DNA of 64,000 nucleotides from Bacteroides sp. GM023 (lineage in GTDB: Bacteria > Bacteroidota > Bacteroidia > Bacteroidales > Bacteroidaceae). The translations under genes and the position numbers were made by a program. Location of the stretch: assembly GCF_014750685.1 (NCBI RefSeq), contig NZ_JAAXGE010000002.1, positions 744,001-808,000 on the forward strand, given 5' to 3'. Within the stretch, counting starts at the first letter, position 1; each line of letters begins with the position of its first letter. Of this stretch, positions 16,438-24,554 are shown in pieces. The notes under the pieces are model-generated. The model did not search any database. It saw only the letters and a program-made list of their open reading frames with translations, and was not told the DNA's origin.

Positions 16438-19137
16438 ATGAACCGGATATTTGTACATATAGGGATTATAGCGGGCTTGTTGCTGGGTGGAAGCCTGTCT
16501 GTTGAGGCTCAGAAGAGTCCATTGGATATAGAAGCGTGTACATCTTGGAAACGTATTGATGCACCGGATATTTCACCGACAGGCAGGTGGGTAACTTACC
16601 GTATATCGTTGATGGAATATAATCCGGATAGCAAGGAAGAAAAACCTCTGCATTTATTCGATTCCCGTACACGGAAAGAAATATTGCTGAATGGTGGTGT
16701 AGAACGCTTGGAGTTTTATAATAACGATCAGGGAGCTTTTTATCGGCTGGCGGACTCGGCGGGAGTGATGAAGACGATCTTGTTGTCATTGCCTTCGGGA
16801 GTAAAGACCGAATGGAAACATAAAGAGGCTTTTCGCCCTGTAGAAGGGACTCCTTACTCAATCTCTGTTACTAACGTGCCGAAAGATACGGTGAATCATG
16901 TTCCGGCTTTTAACAGGCTGGTGGTACGTCATCTAAAGACAGAAGTTGCTTTTCATATTGACAGTATCGGCTATCATACATTGTATGACGGAGGACGTTC
17001 TATTCTTTTCATTCGTAGAAAGTCAGAAGGGAACGAGCTATGCTATGGTCCTTTAGCCGGTCCATATAAAAGTCTTTATCAGAGTTCTGTAAAGAGTGAA
17101 CCTTCTTCTTATAGTTTTAATGAAAAAGAGATGACCGGGGAGTTTAGCGTAAATGATTCTTTGTGGTATGCTTTCTCATTAAAGAAGCCGGGTTGTGACT
17201 TGCTTTTTGACCGAAAAGAAATTGTTTTGCCTGATGACATGTCTGTCGGACGCATTGATTTGTCTAAAAGCCATAATTTTCTGATACTTGAACTTCGGGA
17301 CTTACAGCAGATTTCCCGTAGAAGGGAAGAACCGGAGAAGAAACCAGACAAGAGCTTTGAATTAGAGTTGTGGACATGGAACGAAATGGAAGTTCCGACT
17401 TTACAAAGGGGCGGACGTTATAGGCAGGATAAGTCGGTGACATATATTTATGATATTTCTTCAAAGAAGCTCACTGAAGTTGCTCCATCTACTGTAGATT
17501 TACTCTTACCATCGGGAGCAGAGAATTTGGATTATGTGCTTTATACGGATGAATCTCCTTATAAGATGCAGCGTGAGTGGTTGGACCACTTACCGTTCGA
17601 TATATATTCGGTGAATGTGCATACGGGTGCAAAACAGTTGATTGGACGTAGTTATCGTACAGCCCCCAAATGGTCGGTAAATGGCAAGTGGGCGGTAATG
17701 TATGATCCGATTGCCCAAGTCTGGAATAAGTTTGATGGTGCTACCGGTAAGGTTGTTAATATATCTGATGCTATCGGTTATCCGATGTTCGTGGAAAGTT
17801 ATGATAAACCGGCTCCTGCCCCCGCTTATGGGATAGCTGGGTGGACAGCTGACGGGAATAATGTATTTCTGTATGATGCATATGACTGGTGGAAGGTTGA
17901 TTTGACAGGAGAACGTCGACCGGAGTGCTTGACTAAAGGTTACGGTCGTAAACATGGCAAGGCCATTCGTAAAATGACGAGCAATATAGATAAAGATGTT
18001 TTTCAGAAGGATGAAACTGTCATTGTCAGCCTTTGGGATAAAGATACGATGGATGAGGGTGTCTATCAGCTTGATATGAAAGGGCGTCTGAAGAAACTGA
18101 TGGAAGGGCCTTATATATATAACATACACCGTTTTTCCGAGAATCATAAATATTGTGTTTGGAATCGTCAGAATATAACAGAATTTAGAGATTTGTGGTG
18201 GAGTAAAGCTGATTTTTCAAATCCGGTCAGAGTGACGAATGCCAATCCTCAACAAGCGGATTATAAATGGGGTACAGTTAAACTGGTGAAGTGGACCAAT
18301 TATGAGAATAAAGAAAATAAGGGATTACTTTACTTACCTGAGGATTATGACCCTCAAAAAGAATATCCGGTGTTGGTACAGTTTTATGAAACTCATTCCG
18401 GTGAATTGAATATTTATCATGCACCTTTACTGAGTAGTGCGTTAGGAGATCCTGTGTATTTTGCCAGCAATGGTTATATTGTGTTTATGCCGGATGTGCA
18501 TTTCACGGTTGGGACTCCAGGTAAGAGCTGTTATGATGCTGTAGTAAGCGGAACAAAGTATCTGATAGAGCAGGGGATAGCACATCCCGGAAAAATAGGT
18601 TTGCAGGGACATAGTTGGTCTGGTTATCAAACATCATATTTGGTGACAAAGACAGATATTTTCACTTGCGCCAATATAGCGGCTCCTATCACGGATATGG
18701 TGACCGGATACTTAGGAATACGTAATGGAAGCGGTCTGCCACGATATTTTATGTATGAGGAAACACAAAGTCGCATGGGAAAGACTTTATGGGAGGCTAA
18801 AGATAAGTATCTGGCAAGTTCTGCAATTCTGGAAGCAGACAAGATACATACACCTTTGTTGATATTGCATAATGATCAGGATGAGGCTGTTGCGTATGAA
18901 CAAGGTCGTGCCCTTTATCTGGCGATGCGTCGTCTGCAACGTCCGGCATGGTTGTTGAATTACAAAGGTGAGGGACATTTTGTAATGGGCAGAGGTGCTC
19001 AGAAAGACTGGACTATCCGGATGATGCAGTTCTTCGACTATTACTTGAAAGGAACCAAAGAACCGCGTTGGATGAAAGAGGGTATTCATCTAAGAGAACG
19101 TGGAATTGATCAGAAATATGATTTACTAGAAAAATAA
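16438..19137 (+). CDS. S9 family peptidase, divergent long member
   Basis: About 899 residues, a more distant S9 enzyme than the two before it. It has a signal peptide (to about Val-Glu-Ala-Gln), a long N-terminal region that is probably a beta-propeller with a charged insert at about 295-320, and a C-terminal hydrolase with Ser726 (Gly-His-Ser-Trp-Ser-Gly), Asp815 (Asn-Asp-Gln-Asp-Glu-Ala-Val) and His847 (Gly-Glu-Gly-His-Phe). The Trp-Ser after the nucleophile differs from the Gly-Gly-Gly of the DPP IV copies and suggests another specificity, possibly an oligopeptidase. The ATG at 16438 comes one base after the previous stop codon; an ATG at 16420 would overlap it and lengthen the signal peptide. 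Confidence 0.88.
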   Translation: MNRIFVHIGIIAGLLLGGSLSVEAQKSPLDIEACTSWKRIDAPDISPTGRWVTYRISLMEYNPDSKEEKPLHLFDSRTRKEILLNGGVERLEFYNNDQGAFYRLADSAGVMKTILLSLPSGVKTEWKHKEAFRPVEGTPYSISVTNVPKDTVNHVPAFNRLVVRHLKTEVAFHIDSIGYHTLYDGGRSILFIRRKSEGNELCYGPLAGPYKSLYQSSVKSEPSSYSFNEKEMTGEFSVNDSLWYAFSLKKPGCDLLFDRKEIVLPDDMSVGRIDLSKSHNFLILELRDLQQISRRREEPEKKPDKSFELELWTWNEMEVPTLQRGGRYRQDKSVTYIYDISSKKLTEVAPSTVDLLLPSGAENLDYVLYTDESPYKMQREWLDHLPFDIYSVNVHTGAKQLIGRSYRTAPKWSVNGKWAVMYDPIAQVWNKFDGATGKVVNISDAIGYPMFVESYDKPAPAPAYGIAGWTADGNNVFLYDAYDWWKVDLTGERRPECLTKGYGRKHGKAIRKMTSNIDKDVFQKDETVIVSLWDKDTMDEGVYQLDMKGRLKKLMEGPYIYNIHRFSENHKYCVWNRQNITEFRDLWWSKADFSNPVRVTNANPQQADYKWGTVKLVKWTNYENKENKGLLYLPEDYDPQKEYPVLVQFYETHSGELNIYHAPLLSSALGDPVYFASNGYIVFMPDVHFTVGTPGKSCYDAVVSGTKYLIEQGIAHPGKIGLQGHSWSGYQTSYLVTKTDIFTCANIAAPITDMVTGYLGIRNGSGLPRYFMYEETQSRMGKTLWEAKDKYLASSAILEADKIHTPLLILHNDQDEAVAYEQGRALYLAMRRLQRPAWLLNYKGEGHFVMGRGAQKDWTIRMMQFFDYYLKGTKEPRWMKEGIHLRERGIDQKYDLLEK

Positions 19138-19142
19138 ATAAA

Positions 19143-19565
19143 ATGAAGAAACTATTAATTACAGCTATGACCCTGTCTTGCTTTGTATTCAGCAGCTACG
19201 GACAGGGCAAAGTGGAGAAACAAATTATAGGTAAATGGTGCAATCCTTATACCTACAAGTCTACGGGTGAATTCAAAGGGTTTGAATTCAAAAAAGGAGG
19301 AAAATGCTCTGCAGTCAACATTCCTTCTTTAGATTTAAAGACTTGGAAGATTGATAAAGATGGCTATTTGATTATCGAAGGTTTCAGTAAAGAAGATAAT
19401 GGAAAGACGGAAGTGTATAAGACACGTGAACGTATCGGAAAACTGACACCTGATTCATTGGAATTGGTTACACATGATGGTCCTCCACGATTGGCTTTTC
19501 TGTATTTGAATACCAAATCGATAAAGAAACTGGTGACTCCGGAAGTTGCACCAAAAGGAAAGTAA
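19143..19565 (+). CDS. Small secreted lipocalin-like protein
   Basis: A 140-residue protein with a signal peptide (cleavage near Ser-Ser-Tyr-Gly-Gln). Ile-Ile-Gly-Lys-Trp at about residues 29-33, followed by alternating strands (Phe-Glu-Phe-Lys-Lys-Gly-Gly, then Lys-Thr-Trp-Lys-Ile), is typical of the small lipocalin-like barrels common in Bacteroides. The role is unknown; it may bind a small ligand or protect an enzyme. It follows the third S9 gene by 5 bp and ends the operon, with a strong hairpin downstream. Confidence 0.7.
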   Translation: MKKLLITAMTLSCFVFSSYGQGKVEKQIIGKWCNPYTYKSTGEFKGFEFKKGGKCSAVNIPSLDLKTWKIDKDGYLIIEGFSKEDNGKTEVYKTRERIGKLTPDSLELVTHDGPPRLAFLYLNTKSIKKLVTPEVAPKGK

Positions 19566-19620
19566 TAAATCTCTCTCTTAATAATTTAGTGTTAATATTA
19601 GCATTACGTTGCTAATGAAG

Positions 19621-19649
19621 CGCCCCGTCGTAGTGATTACGATGGGGTG
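19621..19649. terminator. Intrinsic terminator after the peptidase operon
   Basis: CCCCGTCGTA (19623-19632), a five-base loop GTGAT, and TACGATGGGG (19638-19647) form a 10-bp stem with one G-T pair, extendable by two pairs. A T-rich tail follows on the + strand. It lies between convergent genes and could serve both. Confidence 0.75.
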
Positions 19650-19709
19650 TCTTTCTTAATAATATTAATATTACAGTCTGTTGAATAATCTACCTGATGT
19701 TGTTTATGC

Positions 19710-20123
19710 CTATCGCATAGCCAGTGCTTTATTCTCCGCAGCTTCCATAATTTCCCGTTCTCCGGGACCTTTATCGTTGATTCCGCATAGATGAAGTATT
19801 CCATGAATGATAACACGATGCAGCTCATCATTATAGGCCGCACCGAATTGTTCGGCATTAGTACGTATTGTATCCAGGCTGATGAATAAGTCCCCGGACA
19901 GACGGTCACCTTCACAATAGTCGAAAGTGATAATATCCGTGTAATAGTCGTGTTGCAGATATTGGCGGTTTACTTCCAGTATTTTTTCGTCGGAACAAAA
20001 GATATAAGCGATTTCACCAAGTCTTTTCCCATAGGAAGCAGCTACGGCTTTTATCCATTCCGTAGTCTCACGTTTCTTGATTTTAGGCATTTTGACGCCT
20101 TCTGTTTGATAGGTTACAGCCAT
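19710..20123 (-). CDS. ybeY: YbeY endoribonuclease (rRNA maturation)
   Basis: A 137-residue metal-dependent single-strand RNase of the UPF0054/YbeY family, involved in 16S rRNA maturation and ribosome quality control. The C-terminal motif reads His-Gly-Ile-Leu-His-Leu-Cys-Gly-Ile-Asn-Asp-Lys, with His107 and His111 in place. The third zinc-ligand histidine of E. coli YbeY corresponds here to Asp117, which I recall as usual for Bacteroidetes members. Arg-Gln-Tyr-Leu-Gln-His-Asp-Tyr-Tyr-Thr-Asp-Ile-Ile-Thr-Phe is the other family signature. The ATG at 20123 is chosen because an upstream ATG (20183) would run into the methylase gene. A housekeeping gene that marks the left edge of the restriction-modification insertion. 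Confidence 0.93.
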   Translation of the reverse strand: MAVTYQTEGVKMPKIKKRETTEWIKAVAASYGKRLGEIAYIFCSDEKILEVNRQYLQHDYYTDIITFDYCEGDRLSGDLFISLDTIRTNAEQFGAAYNDELHRVIIHGILHLCGINDKGPGEREIMEAAENKALAMR

Positions 20124-20136
20124 AATTGTGGATATA

Positions 20137-20952
20137 TTATAATTCAATATGTAAGTTCTTATAATACTGGTTCGCGATTTCAATCTTATCGATTTCCATT
20201 CTTCGTGATTTACTTAGTTCTAGGTATTCCTTGCATGTATCAATACCTAGAAATTTTCTTTTAAGCAAGTTTGCTGCAATGCCTGTGGTACCACTGCCGT
20301 TGAAAGGGTCTAAGATCCAATCTCCTGGGTGAGTACTAGCGATTATAAGCCTTGCCAATAGCCCTAATGGCTTTTGGGTTGGGTGCTTCCCACATGACTT
20401 CTCCCATCGCGCAACAGCTGGTAGATGCCATACATCTGTCATTTGTTTATCATTATTTAGCCTCTTCATATAGTTGTAGTTATAATAATGAATTGTTTCT
20501 TTACAATATCTAGCCCAAATGATATATTCGGCTGAATGTGTGAAACAATGGCATGATATGTTATTAGGAGGAGAAACTTTTACCCATGTAATGATATTTA
20601 ATATCTTGAAATTTAGTCTATTTAGAGTTTCTCCGATAGAAAAGATGTTATGGTAGCTGCTTGAGATCCATATAGTCCCTTCGGGTTTAAGTTTCTCTTT
20701 GCATTGTTTTAGCCAACTTTCATTGAAAGCATTCATAAATCCCATGCCATAACTTTTATCCCATTCTCCCTTATTTACACAAGCTTTTTGACCATTATGA
20801 AGAGTAATTCCCCCATTAGAAAGGAAATAAGGCGGATCTGCAAAAATCATATCGAATTTGAATTCGAAATCTTGCAATACATCCTTGCAATCACCTTTCA
20901 ATAGTGTAAATGACCTGTCTGTGGATTTATAATAAGGTTCGACTTTTTTCAT
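20137..20952 (-). CDS. DpnA-like (beta-class) adenine DNA methyltransferase
   Basis: A 271-residue N6/N4 methyltransferase. The catalytic Asp-Pro-Pro-Tyr is at residues 39-42 and the AdoMet motif Phe-Asn-Gly-Ser-Gly at 217-221, so the catalytic motif comes first (beta class). Lys-His-Pro-Thr-Gln-Lys-Pro lies between. Phe-Leu-Ser-Asn-Gly-Gly-Ile after the catalytic motif and Tyr-Tyr-Asn-Tyr near 156 closely recall DpnA, the second methylase of the DpnII system, which can also modify single-stranded DNA. It is the last gene of the three-gene system, 6 bp after the nuclease gene. Sequence and base composition look foreign beside the flanking housekeeping genes. Confidence 0.9.
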   Translation of the reverse strand: MKKVEPYYKSTDRSFTLLKGDCKDVLQDFEFKFDMIFADPPYFLSNGGITLHNGQKACVNKGEWDKSYGMGFMNAFNESWLKQCKEKLKPEGTIWISSSYHNIFSIGETLNRLNFKILNIITWVKVSPPNNISCHCFTHSAEYIIWARYCKETIHYYNYNYMKRLNNDKQMTDVWHLPAVARWEKSCGKHPTQKPLGLLARLIIASTHPGDWILDPFNGSGTTGIAANLLKRKFLGIDTCKEYLELSKSRRMEIDKIEIANQYYKNLHIEL

Positions 20953-20958
20953 GTGGGG

Positions 20959-22257
20959 CTATTCCGTCTGCAAATTTAAGATCCAATTAATCCAGTTTAG
21001 GATGGTACTTGAGCGTCTGAAATATGACTTTTCTGGATTGTTATATAGTCGGCATTGCATTAAAATAGTCATGACTTTTTCTTTCGGCGGATTATTCCCT
21101 TCTTTTATATATTCTAATAATGTATCTCTGAAGGGTTTGTGGCTAATTATTAATTCAGCTATGCGCATATTTCGATTTCTTAAAGGCAAATGAAATATTT
21201 GTTTACCTAATATGCTGAGACTATAAGTCGAATTTTTTTCTTTTTGTATTAGTCCCAGATATCTCCCGGCATTAGCATAATAATCTGATTGGCGGACATT
21301 AAAACCATATGTTTCTGCTATTTCGTTTTTATCATAAGAAGTGCCGTCTTTCATTAGTTCACAAAGATTGATAAGGCGTTCTATCGAATCTGCCTGTGGA
21401 AATGGTACATCTGGTTCTTGGACAACTGTAATTCTTTGCGGTATTTCTAAGATATCTGCCAGTGTTATTTGTTCATTTTCAATCTTATATTTCTTATACT
21501 GTATTCTTTTCAAAGAGTTGTAGTTGTTTTTATCTTCAAAGGCATATTCGAATAAGTGGTATATGCCATTGCTGAAAGCTAAGAATATGGGTCTAATCGG
21601 TTTTATGATCTTATCTGCCCATAAACGATATGGATAATATAATTGGCGAATTAGAAAATCCTCCGATAGGGAGTTTTTTGCTTCTATAATGCACAAGGAA
21701 TTTCTACTTTCATATCCCCCGTCAATTTCTATTTGTGAGTTATTTACTGATATTGAGTAAGAAGAAGGCGCCTCTTTGAGGCTATTAACTGTAAATGAGA
21801 AATTCCCTGAGCTCATACGTCCGTTGACGGTAGGGACTAACGTGCTTTCTGATAGAAAATCGTGTAGAATGTTGGAAACATACATACTGCTGATAGCTGT
21901 GGCCTCACTTGTTATTTCATTGAAATCAATAGACTCAATAAAATCTGGAGTAGGAACTAGGGTGACATCATTATTGTCGTAAAAAGATTCTTTATGCTCA
22001 GAAAAGGGTTCATATAGCTCCATTGAACCAATGATATAGCTACCCCTTGTGACTGGTAAGATTGAAAGTTGATTCTCTTTAAAAATCTGTGGTCTGTTTT
22101 TCTCGTGATCCTGTTTAGCCATTAGTCGAGGTTCATGTATCTCTTTGATTGCTTCAGCCGTAATGATGCAGGCCCCTTCTTTCTCAATCTTTTGGAGAAT
22201 GTTGTATTTGTTAAATACTTCTTCCCAATAAGCATCTATTCCTTTCTTTTTATTCAT
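20959..22257 (-). CDS. Type II restriction endonuclease (PD-(D/E)XK, winged helix)
   Basis: A 432-residue protein encoded between the two methylase genes. The nuclease centre is probably Asp179 in Ile-Glu-Ile-Asp-Gly-Gly-Tyr-Glu, with Glu192-Ala-Lys194 in Cys-Ile-Ile-Glu-Ala-Lys, which fits the PD-(D/E)XK fold. A winged-helix-like segment at about 310-345 (Leu-Met-Lys-Asp-Gly-Thr-Ser-Tyr-Asp-Lys-Asn-Glu-Ile-Ala) may read DNA. The gene overlaps the upstream methylase gene by 8 bp. It is longer than R.DpnII or R.MboI (about 280-290 residues), so it belongs to a different nuclease subfamily. Cleavage at GATC is inferred only from its partner methylases. Confidence 0.82.
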   Translation of the reverse strand: MNKKKGIDAYWEEVFNKYNILQKIEKEGACIITAEAIKEIHEPRLMAKQDHEKNRPQIFKENQLSILPVTRGSYIIGSMELYEPFSEHKESFYDNNDVTLVPTPDFIESIDFNEITSEATAISSMYVSNILHDFLSESTLVPTVNGRMSSGNFSFTVNSLKEAPSSYSISVNNSQIEIDGGYESRNSLCIIEAKNSLSEDFLIRQLYYPYRLWADKIIKPIRPIFLAFSNGIYHLFEYAFEDKNNYNSLKRIQYKKYKIENEQITLADILEIPQRITVVQEPDVPFPQADSIERLINLCELMKDGTSYDKNEIAETYGFNVRQSDYYANAGRYLGLIQKEKNSTYSLSILGKQIFHLPLRNRNMRIAELIISHKPFRDTLLEYIKEGNNPPKEKVMTILMQCRLYNNPEKSYFRRSSTILNWINWILNLQTE

Positions 22258-23095
22258 AGTTTCTAATTAAAACTTCGGAAACCATTCCTCTTTTTTCTGC
22301 ATTAGAATTAATAAAACGATTTGCTTTGATTTCATTAATCTGATAATCTCTATACAGGTCTAAAATAAAATCTGTGTATGAGTTTGATAAAAGAAATTTT
22401 ATGTCTTTCTCGTTCAACTCGTCACAGATCCTTTTCAAACGAATTTGTTCTTGGCGATTGAATCCTCCTTGCGTATAACCCGTAAACGAAGCGCTATCTG
22501 AAACAGGGTCATAAGGAGGATCGAAATAAACAAATGCATTGTGTGGGATATCTTGTAAAGATGCCTCAAAGTCTCCTTGTAGAATAGATACATGTGCTTG
22601 GTTCAGATAAGAGGATACTGCTTTTATTGTTATTTCATTGATGATATTAGGCTCTTTGTATCTACCAAATGGGGTATTGAATTCTCCGGCATTGTTTACT
22701 CTGAAAAGACCATTATAGCAAGTTTTATTGAGGTATATGATACGAGAAGCCCGCTCAACTTCGGTCAGTTGTGAGTATTGTTCTTTATCGCGATCGAGAC
22801 TGCGTATCTGGTAAAAATATTCGGCCTCATTCTTATGCTTTGATAGATCCTTAATCAGGGCTGAAGGTTGTTCTTTAATAACTCGATAAAGATTAATTAG
22901 CTCCGCATTTAAATCGTTGATAGTTGCTCTTTGGGGTTGAATATGAAATAAAACTGCGCCCCCACCTATAAATGGTTCGTAATAGGATGTAATTTTCTTC
23001 GGTAGAAGATTCTGAATCTCAGAAATTATCTGCCTTTTACCTCCTACCCATTTCACAAAGGGGATTACTAATTTATTTGTTCTTTTAGTTGGCAT
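22250..23095 (-). CDS. Dam-like (D12, alpha-class) adenine DNA methyltransferase
   Basis: A 281-residue D12-class N6-adenine methyltransferase. The AdoMet region comes first: Phe-Val-Lys-Trp-Val-Gly-Gly-Lys-Arg-Gln at about 13-22 and Pro-Phe-Ile-Gly-Gly-Gly-Ala at about 41-47. The catalytic Asp-Pro-Pro-Tyr lies in Val-Tyr-Phe-Asp-Pro-Pro-Tyr-Asp-Pro-Val, followed by Phe-Thr-Gly-Tyr as in DpnM and Dam. Most close relatives methylate GATC, though EcoRV-type methylases (GATATC) share the fold. It is the first gene of the restriction-modification operon. A leading methylase fits the need to protect host DNA before the nuclease is made. Confidence 0.9.
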   Translation of the reverse strand: MPTKRTNKLVIPFVKWVGGKRQIISEIQNLLPKKITSYYEPFIGGGAVLFHIQPQRATINDLNAELINLYRVIKEQPSALIKDLSKHKNEAEYFYQIRSLDRDKEQYSQLTEVERASRIIYLNKTCYNGLFRVNNAGEFNTPFGRYKEPNIINEITIKAVSSYLNQAHVSILQGDFEASLQDIPHNAFVYFDPPYDPVSDSASFTGYTQGGFNRQEQIRLKRICDELNEKDIKFLLSNSYTDFILDLYRDYQINEIKANRFINSNAEKRGMVSEVLIRNYE

Positions 23096-23141
23096 AAAAT
23101 ACTCTTTGTTGCAAAAATACAGATAATTTGTGAGATTGATG

Positions 23142-24386
23142 TTAAATTCTTACTTTAAAAAAAAATAAATAACTGATTAAAATAGCGGCTATGATACCCG
23201 AGAAGTCTGCTATCAAGCCACAAGTAACAGCGTTGCGGGTTTTACTGATACCTACACTGCCGAAATAGACAGCCAGAATGTAGAAAGTAGTATCCGAAGC
23301 TCCACGTACCACGCAACTCATACGTCCTACAAATGAATCCGGGCCTAACTCTTTCATTGTATCAATCATCAAACCGTTTGCACCGCTTCCGCTAAGTGAT
23401 TTCATCAATGCCGTAGGCAATGCACCAACAAAACTGGTATCCACTCCACACAATCCTACTACATAACCAATGCCACCCACTAAGTAGTCCATCGCTCCCG
23501 AAGTGCGGAATACAGCGATACCTACAAGGAAAGCCACCAAATAAGGAATGATACGTACAGCCGTAGTAAAACCTTCTTTAGCTCCTTCCACAAAGGAGTC
23601 ATAGACATTGATTTTCTTCCTGATTCCTGTCAGAATAAACAGGATGATAACACCAAACAAAATGATATTGGCTATCAGTGTAGAGTAAGTTCCCATTTCC
23701 TCACGGGAGACACTGATAAACAGATAAATCAATCCGGAAAAGAAGAGGCTGACCACACCCATCAATATCAGAATCGGCTTATTGATTAAGTTTATCTTTT
23801 GGGCAATGCTGACGGCTATAACTCCCACCAAAGTAGAAATGAAAGTACTTAGCAAAATAGGGATAAACACATCTGTCGGTTGTGCAGCCCCCATTTGTGC
23901 ACGATATACCATGATACTGATAGGGATAAGAATCAGTCCCGAAGTATTGATGACTAAGAACATAATCATCGGATTGGAAGCCGTATCTTTCTTCGGATTC
24001 AGTTCCTGCAATTCCTTCATTGCTTTCAATCCCATCGGTGTGGCGGCATTGTCTAATCCGAGCATATTGGCGGACATATTCATAAAGATAGACCCCAGCA
24101 CAGGATGCCCTTTAGGAATATCCGGGAACAAACGGCAGAGTACCGGACTCAGGAAACGTGCCAATGCACTGATTAATCCGCTGTTTTCACCGATTTTCAT
24201 AATACCCAGCCAAAGGGCTAATACTCCCGTAAGCCCGAGAGATATCTCAAAAGCTGTCTTTGAAGAGTCAAATGTTGAGTTCATGATAGCGGTGAATATC
24301 TCCGTATCTCCCAGAAAAATCACTTTTATGAGGGCGATGACGAAGGCTATAAGGAAGAAAGCTATCCAGATATAATTTAGAACCAT
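23142..24386 (-). CDS. SpmA/SpmB-type nucleoside-recognition membrane protein
   Basis: A 414-residue polytopic inner-membrane protein with about 9-11 hydrophobic helices. It reads as a fusion of two Gate (nucleoside recognition) domains, equivalent to the separate SpmA and SpmB proteins of spore formers: the first half carries Gly-Leu-Asp-Asn-Ala-Ala-Thr-Pro-Met-Gly, the second Leu-Pro-Thr-Ala-Leu-Met-Lys-Ser-Leu-Ser-Gly-Ser-Gly and Gly-Ala-Ser-Asp-Thr-Thr-Phe-Tyr. Function outside sporulation is unknown; transport or peptidoglycan-related roles have been suggested. A perfect palindrome and a -7 box lie just upstream, so the gene is probably regulated. Confidence 0.88.
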   Translation of the reverse strand: MVLNYIWIAFFLIAFVIALIKVIFLGDTEIFTAIMNSTFDSSKTAFEISLGLTGVLALWLGIMKIGENSGLISALARFLSPVLCRLFPDIPKGHPVLGSIFMNMSANMLGLDNAATPMGLKAMKELQELNPKKDTASNPMIMFLVINTSGLILIPISIMVYRAQMGAAQPTDVFIPILLSTFISTLVGVIAVSIAQKINLINKPILILMGVVSLFFSGLIYLFISVSREEMGTYSTLIANIILFGVIILFILTGIRKKINVYDSFVEGAKEGFTTAVRIIPYLVAFLVGIAVFRTSGAMDYLVGGIGYVVGLCGVDTSFVGALPTALMKSLSGSGANGLMIDTMKELGPDSFVGRMSCVVRGASDTTFYILAVYFGSVGISKTRNAVTCGLIADFSGIIAAILISYLFFFKVRI

Positions 24387-24411
24387 AGTCGATTGCGTGT
24401 ATTATAGATTT

Positions 24412-24437
24412 ATATATACCGTATGTACGGTATATAT
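24412..24437. promoter_or_regulatory. Perfect 12-bp inverted repeat, candidate operator
   Basis: ATATATACCGTA (24412-24423), TG, then TACGGTATATAT (24426-24437). It sits between the -7 box of the SpmA/SpmB-type gene and its start codon, so a bound dimeric repressor would block transcription. In RNA it would form a hairpin in the leader. Confidence 0.65.
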
Positions 24438-24441
24438 CGTG

Positions 24442-24449
24442 CAAAAGTA
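24442..24449 (-). promoter_or_regulatory. -7 box for the SpmA/SpmB-type gene
   Basis: On the - strand this reads TACTTTTG, matching TAnnTTTG, 55 bp before the start codon and directly upstream of the palindrome. No clear -33 TTG is visible. Confidence 0.55.
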
Positions 24450-24504
24450 ATATTTTATAGTTGCTTTTCATGCTACCGGGCTTTTTTTATTCATCTTTCT
24501 TATA

Positions 24505-24533
24505 TTGAAAATGAATGTATTTCTCTATCTTTG
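24505..24533 (+). promoter_or_regulatory. Promoter for ruvB
   Basis: TTG (24505-24507), 18 bp, then TATCTTTG (24526-24533), 21 bp before the ruvB start. This is a near-ideal Bacteroides promoter and drives the + strand cluster from ruvB onward. Confidence 0.75.
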
Positions 24534-24554
24534 TCTCCTACTTTCGAGAAATAA

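Noticed and set aside
2242..19565. A conventional polysaccharide-utilisation locus
   Set aside because: No glycoside hydrolase, lyase, esterase or sulfatase is encoded; all enzymes are S9 peptidases.
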